Assembly (NCBI GenBank): GCA_008711295.1
Contig: VUYV01000003.1
Span: 3,055,246-3,119,245 of the forward strand
Source of the DNA: Anarhynchus alexandrinus
Lineage: Eukaryota; Chordata; Aves; Charadriiformes; Charadriidae
Direction: 5' to 3'
DNA: 64,000 bases
Shown here one piece after another: positions 1-10,853 of this stretch. The translations under genes and the position numbers were made by a program. The notes below the pieces were generated by a model that saw nothing but the letters and a program-made list of their open reading frames with translations, did no database searches and was not told the DNA's origin. The stretch's first letter is position 1. Each line of letters starts with the position of its first letter.

Positions 1-3000
1 TTTTTTTTTTTTAAGTAAGGTTTTAAAATTGAAATTCTACTTTTTTTTATGATAGTGAGGACTAAAAATATATGTATATTTTATCTGTACTGTACAAAGA
101 CAATTTTTTCTGTAATCGTGAAGAATTTCCCACGGGCATCTGTCACCTTCGCTTCACCAGACCAATTCGTAGCTGATCTGATGGTTGGAGCGTTGTGCAG
201 CTGTAGCTGAAATTCAGCATAACTGGCCCCTCCGGAGGTCAGGTGGTGCATGTGCATAACAGCTCCATGGCATGTTCAAAGCCAGGCCAGTCCTGTGGCT
301 CTCGTGGGGTGAGAGCAAAGGCAGGGCTCTCCCCCATGCCTCTGTGGCAAGGCATTCATGAGAAGACTCCATGCAGCGACACTGGAAGAGCTCTGAAACG
401 TACTCCCAGCAAAAAATAACTCAACTGCCAGTGGATAATTAGAGTAATTCTGTGACTTGAATTTTGTTGTCAAGGAAAGCCCGGGCCCAACAGTATTTAA
501 GATTTTTATGAATTCCATTTGCCTAATGAGGTGCAGCAGAGGTGACAGCATCCCTAGTGCAGAGTGTGTATTTAATTTTGATGAGTTATGCGTGGCCAGA
601 AACAACAGTAATTTCCTTTTGACAAGCATTATTCCTTATAAATCACGTTAGTGGCACAACAGCATTAATGCGAGAGGATGAGCAGATAAAGCAGAAGCTA
701 CTTGATCCGCCTCCCAGCTCTCATCCCACTGGTGCTCACACAGTGAGCTTTAGCTCAGACAGCTCTTTGGCTTATTTGGTGCAATATTTGGTGTTTGGGG
801 GAGGTGCTTTGCTGTGGAGACCCTGGCAGAGGGACCCAGGTGGAGGAGCCTGTGCTCTTGGGAGAAGCAGGATTGTGGGAGGGCACAAGGCACAGCTCCC
901 GCACAGCACCAGTAACAACCTGCAGCTGAGGGTTTGTAAATGCACAGGGTGTAGCCGTGACCTTAGTGATGGAATATGCCTTTTTATTTGGGAATCACAC
1001 TGCTAAGGCGTGGCAAAAAAATGCCTTAAAACTTGGGAAACATGCCCATCAGGGACTTTGAAAAGGAATCTTAAGATTACATCTACTGTTCCTAAAAGTG
1101 GGTAATTCAATAAATGTTAGGAGCTACAGCATTCAACAACTTGAAGTACCTCTTTTTGCCAAAAGCCAATTGTGTGTAAAAACAAACATTAAGTGGTTGC
1201 AGCTGCCTTGCTGCAACTTTGTTGCCATGCCATAGATGCCTTGTAGAAGTTGTACAAGCTTGAATTTCACATGGCATGATCCTTTTTGCAAGTAAAATTT
1301 CGTTGCTCAAATCTTCAAAAGAGAAAGAAACGACCAAAGGGAGCTGTTCTGTCTAGTAAAGACTTGTGTAAATATTGTCACAATATTCCCCTGACAGCAC
1401 TTCAGGGTAAAGTAATAGCTGTGCCGTTGTGTATTTTTATAAGAATAATGAAATTCTGAAATCTTATAACCTTGGAGTGGCAGCAACTGTTTATATTTTT
1501 GTTGAGAAATAGGAGAGAGACTTTCTTTCTCACTAGATGGGATTATGCGATTTAGCCAAGGATGGAGTTCAACATAGTTTTTAAACCAATATTTGAGGCA
1601 GTTTTTAGATGTGTTTACATATGGTAGTTTGACCCTACCATGCACCTTCAATATCTCGTCTTGATGGGAAAAAAACAGCAGCGACGTGTGTGCTGCAGTA
1701 AGGTCACTGTCACTTACTAGTTTTATGTCACTTCTCTGGCAGCTTTCCTTACCACAAAGCAAAGGGGGATACTAAGCATTGAAGGGACTGTACAGACCTA
1801 GTACCTGCCATAAGAAATAACATTCTTAAGTTACTATCACAAGAATTTAGCGTGCTTAGTCCCTAAACAGAGTGATCATCTCATGATGATCTTCCATTTT
1901 TGGGGAGGGATTATGAAATTACTGTTACTTGTTTAAGGATATATAGGAATATATGTAGACATTACTTTATATTGTTACTCCATATATCACTCCTACATAT
2001 AAGGAAACACTCCAAAATTATTTGAAAATCATAACAGTGTTTAGCTATCCCTGTTGAATCACATCATTTAAACCTCAACTTTTTCTAAGTTTAATGATAT
2101 ACTGCACAAGATATAATTTAAACTTTGGAAGATACAAATACTAGCTTGGCAAACTATGAAGGTTATGAACATAGGAATAAGGTATGTAGCATAAAAACAA
2201 TGATGAAGAATCTGCTGAATTTCTGATAAGGAAAAATCAGCGGTACAATCTCATCAATAGTGATCATTACAGAAGGAAAGGGGAATGTAAGCATCTGGAC
2301 TAATATTAAAAATAGTAACAACAGTGGTTCATTCCTGGAATTAAAGTCATACAAAAACCTGTGCTCATAAACACAGTAGATAGATGCAAGAACAGTTGAT
2401 AGAATTAACATATCAAATGATTTAGTCTTGTGGAGAGAATGACAAATTGAAACCTTCTGCCTGGCTTTGATAGTTCTTATTCTCACGGCTAGCTAGCAGA
2501 AAATCCATTGAAATAAAATTGTACCAAGTTTGCTGGTTGTTTTCCATAGTTTCATCAAGATGTTTTGCCTTTAAATTAAAAGCATTTCAATTTAAATACA
2601 ATTTTTTGATCTGTAACAAGTCAAATTAAAAGAAACATTTATGTTGGAGAAAAAGTAGTATGAGAAATCTTGTGTGACTGACCANCTGACCAAAAAAAAA
2701 AAAAAATCCCACCATGGGTGTGACAAAGTAGTTAATGAGCCCACCTGACACTGAGAACATTATTCGAAGAATAAAAAAGCAGAAAATAGAAATTAACTCC
2801 ATGTACTACTGTCTTTGTGAGCTGTAATTCTTCATCTATTTTTTTAAATAGCAAATTCAGTAAAACCTATTTATACATTCAGAGCTTATGTAGGTCCCTC
2901 GAGTTTATACAAAGTAATATATAACAAGACTTCTCACATTATGTAGACCAAAGTGGTTTTTTTTAATATCCACAGAAGTAATTAATCTGGCATACGCTTA

Positions 3001-3112
3001 AAGTCCCCTTTTAAAAGATTTTTTTCCAGAAACTGTGTAAATGCAACACATGCTATTACTGTTGATTTGGGCCATCAGACGTATTAAAGATACTACTTCA
3101 AGAAGCACCTGA
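1..3112. other. Unique AT-rich non-coding stretch
   Basis: The window opens in a 12-base T run, so whatever feature carries it continues to the left. I see no repeat family, exon or RNA gene here. The longest open frame, 151 codons on the minus strand at 1307-1762, resembles no family I know and has no supporting neighbour. A slightly more GC-rich patch lies around 790-920. A single N at 2685 is flanked by a repeated 7-mer (see findings). Confidence 0.6.
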
Positions 3113-4005
3113 GATCACAGAATCACAGAATTTTCAGAGTTGGAAGGGACTCTAGAGATCATCTAGTCCAACTCCCCTGCCAAAGCAGGATTGCCCAGAG
3201 CACATTACTCAGGACTGCATCCAGGCGGGTCTTGAAAATCTCCAGAGAAGGGGACTCCACAACCTCCCTGGGCAGCCTGTTCCAGTGCTCTGTCACCCTA
3301 ACCGTAAAGACGTTTTTCCATATATTTGAACGGAGCTTCCTGTGTTCCAACTTGTGCCCATTGCCCCTCGTCCTGTCACTGGGAACCACTGAAAAGAGTC
3401 TGGCTCCATCCTTCTTCAACCCACCCTTTAGATACTTATACGCAGTAATAAGTTCTCCCCTCAGCCTTCTCTTCTCCAGGCTAGAGTCCCAGCTCTCTCA
3501 GCCTTTCCTCATAGGGGAGATGCTCCAATCCCTCAATCATCTTAGTTGCCCTACGCTGGACTCTCTCCAGCAGTTCCCTGTCTCTCTTGAACTGGGGACC
3601 CCAAAACTGGACACAGTATTCCAGTTGTGGCCTCACCAGTGCAGAGTAGAGGGGGAAAATGACCTCCCTCGACCTACTGGCCACACTCTTCCCTATGCAG
3701 CCCAGGATTCCATTGGCCTTCCTGGCGACAAGGGCACATTGCTGGGTCACGGATAATTTACTATCTACCAGGACGCCCAGATCCTTCTCCTCAGAACTAC
3801 TTCCCAGCAGGTCCACCCCTAACCTATACTGGTGCTTAGCATTCTTCTTCCCCAAGTGCAGGACCTTGCACTTGCTCTTGTTCAACCTCATTAGGTTCTT
3901 CTCTACCCAGCTCTCCAGCCTGTCCAGGTCACACTGGATGGCAGCACGGCCCTCTGGAGTGTCAGCCACCCCTCCCAGTTTGGTATCATCAGCGAACTTG
4001 CTGAG
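3113..4005 (-). mobile_element. CR1 LINE, 5'-truncated (ORF2 3' part and 3' UTR)
   Basis: Non-LTR retrotransposon of the CR1 clade, lying on the minus strand. Its 3' end is at the left, where the plus strand reads ATCACAGAATCACAGAA, the complement of the CR1 octamer tail. Translated from the minus strand, 3969-3481 gives the thumb and C-terminal part of CR1 reverse transcriptase ([44 protein letters not shown]). The protein ending continues in a different frame at 3419-3159 (GARLFSVVPSDRTRGNG, HWNRLPREVVESPSLE). The right edge stops within the segment coding for the catalytic region, so the palm domain is missing. This matches the usual 5' truncation of CR1 and makes the copy inactive. Its 3' sequence resembles the copy at 48 kb, suggesting the same subfamily. 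Confidence 0.93.
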
Positions 4006-5895
4006 ATGCTATAGCTGGAAGAATTTGATCCATAAATAATATTGTAATCTGCCTCTAAGCGTAGGCTGTTGGTACTGACGAAGCACACCTTTTCTTTGCC
4101 TTGCTGCGCCAATTTTTAGGAAATCTTGAAAAGGCTTGTCAGCATATTTTTTTTTCTCCTGAAAAATTGATTTTTAAAAATTTCCTTTTACTATATTGTT
4201 ACATTTAATAGCAACCTATTGCTTTCCTGTTGCTTCATATAGCCTCAAATATCAACTCAACTTCATAAAAGGTTGGCTTATTTTTTTTTAAAAAAAGTGA
4301 TTCTTTTAGAAACTCTCATTTAAGGTGAATGTACTGGTAGATGAATATATTGTAAATCCAGATACCACATTGATAGCAGTGACAGATCAGTGCAGATCAT
4401 TTCACAAAAATACTTTGGCTCTTACTGCCTGTTTATTTGCTTGTACAGCTGTCTTTTATTCCTCTTTAGTCTAGCACTCTAAAGTGCAAGCTCTTTGATG
4501 TAGAAAATCTTATTCGTATTTCTGCATTGCCTAATGGTATTCACTAATAATAATAGGTAACGCTGTTTGGCACCTGTAGTTAGATAAAATAAAATATTCA
4601 ACATGTATAGAGTGTTATCCTTCCGCCAAGGTTCACCAGACACTAAGGTCTTGCAGGCCATGTTTCCATTAGAGAAGAAATCTGTTGGTATACAGTAGTA
4701 TGATTATCATACAGAAGGGGTTGCAAACAGGCACTGTCTTCCCTCTTTCAGGAGTCTCTGCCTAAATACAAAATTCAGATGATTAAAAATCAGCTTTTGC
4801 CACAAAGACTGACGATGTCAATAGAAATGAGAAAATCCCCATGGGTAAGTAAGACAAGGAACAAGAAGCGTCCTGTCTTAGAAGCCTCCAGTAATGCAGT
4901 ATTTTCTTCCAACATTTAAAGTTCTTAAGCTTCCTATCACTCTCTGCAAGCAGTATTTGATAATCAAAGCAGCAAGTCATAGTCTGGTTTTGGTTTTGGG
5001 TAATGGTTTCACTCTAAATTCAACTAACTCTTTATAAGGAAACTCCTAATACCTGAAGTATCATAAATAAGGAATCTCCTCTTTCCTTTTGCCTCTCTTA
5101 ATTTATTACATATTGGGCAGTGGTTTAATAATAATGATTCTGTTTATTCTAAATCAAGCTGACTGAAATGAAGTGTCCTTTTAACTAACAAATTTAACAT
5201 GAAGTATAGGTTCCCTATAGTTATGTGGTGTCCATTTCTGATACAATTCTGTGTCTTACAGGATTTCCTGATAACTGGATCTTATCCATAAGTGATTTCC
5301 TACTTCTTCAAGTGTAATTCATAAATTATTTTGGGGAGTTGGTTGGCTACAGTGGGTGCACTGCTACATGTGCTCCTGACTCTTCTGTGTGTGTACACAT
5401 GGATATATATGTTCTTTGTCTTCACACAAACACTATAATTCTGTTGCACAACAGTTATTCAGATTAAGGTACTGTATTCGTGTATTAAGATTCTGTCAAT
5501 GTAATAATTTCTTAGAGTACAGTTTTGGTAAACAACCTCTTTAAATGCAAGATGAGAATATTGACATAGCAGCCTGATTCTCAATTAGTCTTTTAATTGC
5601 TTACAACTAATAAGATCAGAATAGGTCAGCAATGAATTGTCCTGTCAGGTCAACATCCAGAGGAAAGCTTTGAAAAGTAAATCTGCTTAACTACGCGAAT
5701 AGTGATGTGGTTTGTTCTGCTAAATTTACTTCAGAATTATAAGGTGGATTTTTATAGATTTAATAAATTATTTTGTCAGAATTTTCATGTTTTGGAGAGC
5801 CATTGACTTGAAAAATTTATTTTCAACTACACTGTGGTCAAGATACACTGCTATATAGCCCCTGAGTTCTCAGTCCACTTAGCCTCTTGGAGATT

Positions 5896-5927
5896 TCAGG
5901 AGATGGCAGTGAGCTGCCAGCTCCTGA
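5896..5927. repeat. Short hairpin-forming inverted repeat
   Basis: The left arm TCAGGAGATGGCAG (5896-5909) and right arm CTGCCAGCTCCTGA (5914-5927) are reverse complements at 13 of 14 positions, separated by the 4-base loop TGAG. It sits outside any recognised repeat. There is no T run after it, and terminator logic does not apply in a vertebrate genome. The stem is too short for a typical microRNA precursor. It may simply be chance structure. Confidence 0.7.
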
Positions 5928-7584
5928 CAGCAATGTAAATCTTCCATGGATTCCTGGCATCAGGGACAAACTTACACACTACAGGGCCTTAATTATAATT
6001 TAGAAGTACCAAGAAATTATTTTGAGATCCTATTGAACCGATAGTCTTCATTTGCTCCAATCTCGAGTTTGCTGTGTCTGTAAGTAGGTGTAGGATCAGC
6101 TGGGACTGTTGGTGTATATGGTAAGCAGTTAAAGCCAGCAGTCTGGAGTTTCCACCTTACATTCTGCCTTAAATATTTCAAAAAGTCCTGTCTGCAAAAC
6201 AAAAGTTAAACGAAGTGTTCTTTAGCTACTGTATGGAAAGATAGTGATTTGCAGATCAGTCACTGGTCCACAGTATGTCTCACTGATGTCAGTGTTTAGA
6301 AGATTGTCATTTCTTTATGCTCTCATCCAGTTTTTCTGAAAATCAATGAAAGCTTATGCAAATAATCCCATGGTGGTGTACAGAAATCAGATTGGATTGC
6401 AGTTGGTGTTTCTTTTTTTGTAGACCTTTTAGCTTCATATTGCTACCTTTCTTTATGTATTCCTATTCTGTCCACTGCTCTGGTACTCTTTGGTGCCTTC
6501 CCTAGAAGTCAAGCAAACCTAGTCTGCAATTCGCTGAGGCACTCAAGATAATTAAGTATCACAACTTTTTCCATTGCCACATTAGTTTTATAGATCTTTA
6601 TGTCACTGTAAAATGAAATAAAATACTGGGATTACATTTGCTGTGACTTCCAGGTTAATGTCAGAGACTAAGGAGTCTGAACTGGTTAGCCTAGCAGAAG
6701 CTGTCTTTGGAGGTAGCCTTACTCACCTGCCATGCCTACCTGGGTCCATCTCGCAGCCCTCCCTCTGGCTGCCTTCTGTATCCTGTTTTTGTTTTCAGAC
6801 TTCTGGAAAGCATTTAACTTCTTTGCTGTGTTGTCATGCAGTGAGACTTCCTAACCCCTGGTCTGGTAGATACACTGCCTTGTAAAATCATAGTAGACTT
6901 CCTTGTTGGCACATTCCCTTTGGTATTTTCTTGACCGAGAAGATGAAAAAAAAAATGTCCAAGCAGGATGAATCAGGATTATAAAGCCCCTAACTGCTCT
7001 CCTTTGCCACATCATGTGTCTAACCATGGATTCTGAGAAGGAACTAAAGTAATGAGATACATAGACATTGGCCTCTCTTCTCTTCTCTGGGTCTAGTCTG
7101 TTACTACTCCTGAAGAACAGTTGCTATGTTTGCAGTCATTTTGTAGTGCTGGAACTGACTCCGAGAAATAGCACAGAGAAAAGACTGACATCTCGTGTAG
7201 AGTGTCACAGTTCATTAGAAAATACAACCTGATAAAGGTTCAGAGGCAGGTTCCTTTTTTATTTGGTACTTCATCAATTCAGCAAGCGTAGCACTTATTT
7301 TGACAGTTCTATAGCTTGCTGTTTCTCTTTTTAGACTGAATTAAATGATCAGTGTATTGTATGAGAGCTGCTAAGCATAGTAATCTCATTAAAAATAATT
7401 CCCTTCAAATATTAGGTGCAAAGACATTGCTATACACTGAGTGAAAAAATGTGTTGGGTTAGAATAGCTTGCAGCAAGAGCTTGATGATTTAGAGAAAGA
7501 TGAGTTGTGTGTTCCAGATATTCTGAGGTACCCCCTCAGTTCTGTTTTGGCAGAAGAAAAAAAAAACAAAAACCAACTCTGAGA

Positions 7585-7607
7585 AAGAAAAAGTCCTTCT
7601 TGGTATA
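7585..7607. repeat. 23-bp inverted repeat, member 1
   Basis: This 23-base segment, with core AGTCCTTCTTGGTATA, is the exact reverse complement of 10825-10847. The identity does not extend beyond 23 bases on either side. Both copies lie in sequence with no other recognised repeat. Origin unknown. Confidence 0.7.
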
Positions 7608-7892
7608 CATAGGTGCCTTGCTGACAATCTCAACCCAGAGACCATCCATGTAATTGCTTTCAGTTAGTACCATGAAAGGTGGTGAAATTGTGCAATCCTT
7701 TTCTGAAGTTCAATCGTACCATTGAACCCGATTGCATTCTTGTAAGGAATTTACCTTGTGCTTGTCAGTGAAACCACTTTCTGTGACAAAGGGAAGGGAC
7801 TGAACCACAACTACAGTTAAGTCCATAGAACTGGAAGTGACTTCTGCGTCAGCAAGGTCACTGCCTTTTGTTATTGCCTGCATCCATGTGTT

Positions 7893-8437
7893 ATCACAGA
7901 ATAGTTTGGGTTGGAAGAGAACTTAAAGATCATATTGTTCCAACACCCCTGCCCTGGTTAGGGACACCTTCCACAAGGCCAGGTTGCTCAAAGCCCCGTC
8001 CAGCCTGGCCTTGAACACCTCCAGGCATGGGGCATCCACAGCTTCTCTGGGCAACCTGTTCTAGTGTCTCACCAACCTCACAGTAAAGATTTTCTTCCTA
8101 ATATGTAATCTAAATCTACCCTCTTTCAGTTTAAACCATTCCCCCTCATCCTATCACTACATGCCCTTGTAAAAAGACCCTCTCCAGCTTTCCTGCAGGT
8201 GCCCTCCAGACACTGGAAGGCTGCAATAAGATCTCCCTAGAGTCTTCTCTTCTCCAGGCTGAGTAACCCCAACTCTCTCAGGTTGTCCTCACAGGAGAGG
8301 TGCTCCAGCCCTCTGATCATCTTTGTGGCCCTCCTCTGGACTCATTCCAAGGTCCATGTCCTTCTTATGCTGGGGGTCCCAGAGGTAGATGCAATACTCC
8401 AGGTGGGGTCTCACCAGAGCAGAGAGGGAGAATCGCC
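7893..8437 (-). mobile_element. CR1 LINE 3' fragment
   Basis: CR1 on the minus strand. The left edge, ATCACAGAATAGTTTGGG, is the complement of a CR1 3' end. It is followed by the typical CR1 3' region (plus strand CCAGGTTGCTCAAAGCCCCG, then CTTGAACACCTCCAGGCAT, then CTCTCAGGTTGTCCTCACAG). Homology ends near 8437, just after AGGTGGGGTCTCACCAGAGC. Only the C-terminal codons and the 3' UTR remain, with frameshifts and stops. The CCAGGCATGGGGCATCCAC wording differs from the copies at 3.1 and 13.8 kb, pointing to another CR1 subfamily. Confidence 0.92.
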
Positions 8438-10824
8438 TTACTCCTTTCAGAATGCTGGAGGTAGAAAAATGTACAAGAAACCTACAAGTGGAGTTTCAAG
8501 GAAATAATTTCTTGGCCCTCTTTCCCTGTCCCAGCCTACCCAATGACAAAAGCTCTCAAAACAGGAAATACAGATGTGAATTTCTTCTGCTCCTAGTGTG
8601 ACCTGACTCCACCATGTTTTCTGCTTTTCATTACCACTGCCAGTGTTCATTCAGTGCTGAGCAGGGCATGGTATGCAAATTTTTTCTTTTAATTTTCCTC
8701 ATGATCCTTTCTGGTGCTTGGCAATAGGTGTCACTCTCTGCGTAATGCAAGAGATCAGAGCAGAGGTAAAGAAAGGAGTCTTCTGTCCACGGGGTAATTT
8801 TGCTTCAGAACTTCAAAATTTACATGTTAATAGTATAGCAGCATTAAAATGACATGTATGAGGTAAGGACAAAATAAAATAAAAAAATCAGGAAATATGT
8901 GGTGCTATTTCTTGAAAATTATTTAAATGAAATTGAGACAGTGGATGACTTTTATTATAATCCTATGAATTTACTACCTAAACTCAGCTATGTTTTGAAA
9001 TTGAATTATCTACTTATATTTTTATATCCTACTGCTACTGAAAGAATCAAAATGCTGCAATGAGTTACCAACTTTCAAAACAAAATGAAAAGAAATAAAA
9101 GGTTCCAGTTAATTTGATTAAAGCTAGATTACAAAAAAAAAAGGTTTTGTCTTTGGCTTGTTCCCTCAGTTGTGTGTTCTTTACACACTAAATGTATTTA
9201 GTTTTATATAGTTATTTTAAAAATAATTCTCAGCTTTTGTTAAGAAAAAAAAAAAGAGCCCTCAGCCTTATTTTGTTGTGTATCTGATTTTGTAGTAAAA
9301 GGAAAACAACTTCAAATAGCTTATTTGAAAGATACAAAAATGTTGGTAGTTTTCTCCTAGGTTGACTGTAATACTGAAGCTACAATAAAGTCTTTCTTAG
9401 CTGTGATCATCATCACAGTAAAAGAAACAGCGTTGCTAATGACAGAGTAATAAAGATTCTCAGCACAGTTTACAATGAAATCTGCACAGATTTAAAACAA
9501 CTTCCTGAACACAGTGGGGTTTTTTTTCTCCCTTTTTTCTGTTGAAATACAGGTGGTGTTGAAACACAGAAGACAGGCAAACTTGCTTTTTTAAATTTAT
9601 AAATAACAAGAAATTACTGGTCCTTAAATACATTTTTCTGATTTGTAGAAACCTTTGGTGTAAGGTTACCTTCATACCGTATTTAATTTTTAAGGGTATC
9701 TTCCTCTTGGGTAAGAGCAACTTTGAATAACTCTGTTCCAAGGCTAGGTCATTTAATTATGTGGTAGAAAAAAAGTGGTAGAAATACTGTAATCCCAGTA
9801 CTCCTTTCTGTACATGAGGAATGATTTTTCCATTTTACCATTTTTGAAACAGAAATGATACTTTTTTTTATCTTTTATTAATCTGGAATTTTTAATCTGC
9901 TTATTTTGAAATTACATTGCCCTGACAACAGAGACCATTTTCAGGAATCTTCTATTCTTTTCTCGCTGAGCCATGATAACATAGAATAGTTTCTGAAGGA
10001 AAATGAATTCAAATGTTTTCAAAATACTCTTCCACATAAAGTAGCATAAAGCCTTGAATTACACTGGTTGTTTGTTAAAATACAGCATTCAACTGCTGAA
10101 GAGTGTTGTTCAGCAAATTTTCCAGTATCACGGGGAAATATTGTACTGTCCTTATTCTGCTTCGTTATTTCCACTGAGGTTTGCATCCTAGTGAAAACAG
10201 ATTTCATTACTCAGACCTTATGATGTTCTGAGCACATACAGTTTGTTTAGGTCATTGGTGAAATTAAGAAGTATTTCGTTGAGCAACACATTAGAAAGTG
10301 TGTATTATTTGTGGAATATAAAAATTGCACCTGTATAATAGTTTTGTCTGTTTATGTTATGTTTTTTCATTTTTTTTCAGTGCATTCTTCCCCACTCCCA
10401 CCTATGTTTTTCATCAGGAAAGATTTTTCCTCTTTAATAGTATATGTTTTCTTAAGAATTCTGCTCAGCTTAGCTATGAGTGTTGTACCAGCAGAGGAAG
10501 GTGAATGGGATAATTTCTTCCTGGGCACATGCAAAACAGACAGCTGTATGATTTACTCTTGTCATACCAAAGAATGACGATACTTTAGAGAAGGATGAGA
10601 AAGTCTAAAGCCACTCCAACACAGTGGCTGGTTTTTGCTGCTGCAGTTTGCTTACAGAGCTCTCCAGAATAAAAACAATAAGGCCTGCGTGTGTCACTGA
10701 CAACAGCAGATGAGAAGCTGTAGTATATCTGCCTACAAGAGAAGCTGTTTATATGAGTGGGCCTGTTTTGCTCCCTGTATAGCACAAGGAAGAGCTGTCT
10801 CAATCTGGAATCTGAAACAGTTCT

Positions 10825-10853
10825 TATACCAAGAAGGACTTTTTCTTGGTATA
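10825..10853. repeat. Perfect 11-bp-stem hairpin; its left part is 23-bp inverted repeat member 2
   Basis: TATACCAAGAA (10825-10835) and TTCTTGGTATA (10843-10853) are perfect reverse complements separated by the 7-base loop GGACTTT. Bases 10825-10847 are also the exact reverse complement of 7585-7607, 3.2 kb upstream. The second location keeps the left arm and loop but not the matching right arm, so it does not form the same hairpin. Confidence 0.75.

Larger units (their letters stand above)
4006..7892. other. Unique AT-rich non-coding stretch
   Basis: No repeat family or exon is recognisable. Open frames are all under about 80 codons and have no family resemblance. The stretch contains a compact 14-bp-stem hairpin at 5896-5927 and one member of a 23-bp inverted repeat pair at 7585-7607, both described separately. 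Confidence 0.55.

Noticed and set aside
1307..1762. 151-codon minus-strand frame
   Set aside because: No family resemblance, and no splice or conservation signal that I can see. A frame of this size can arise by chance in 64 kb on six frames.
3481..3969. 162-codon minus-strand frame as a host gene
   Set aside because: The sequence is the C-terminal part of CR1 reverse transcriptase in a 5'-truncated LINE, not a host gene.
10371..10577. Exon after the T-rich tract and CAG near 10380
   Set aside because: The acceptor shape is present, but the downstream sequence shows no family similarity and no clear donor. Such tracts are common in AT-rich DNA.
10825..10853. MicroRNA precursor
   Set aside because: The 11-bp stem with a 7-base loop is far shorter than a normal precursor hairpin and pairing does not extend outwards.
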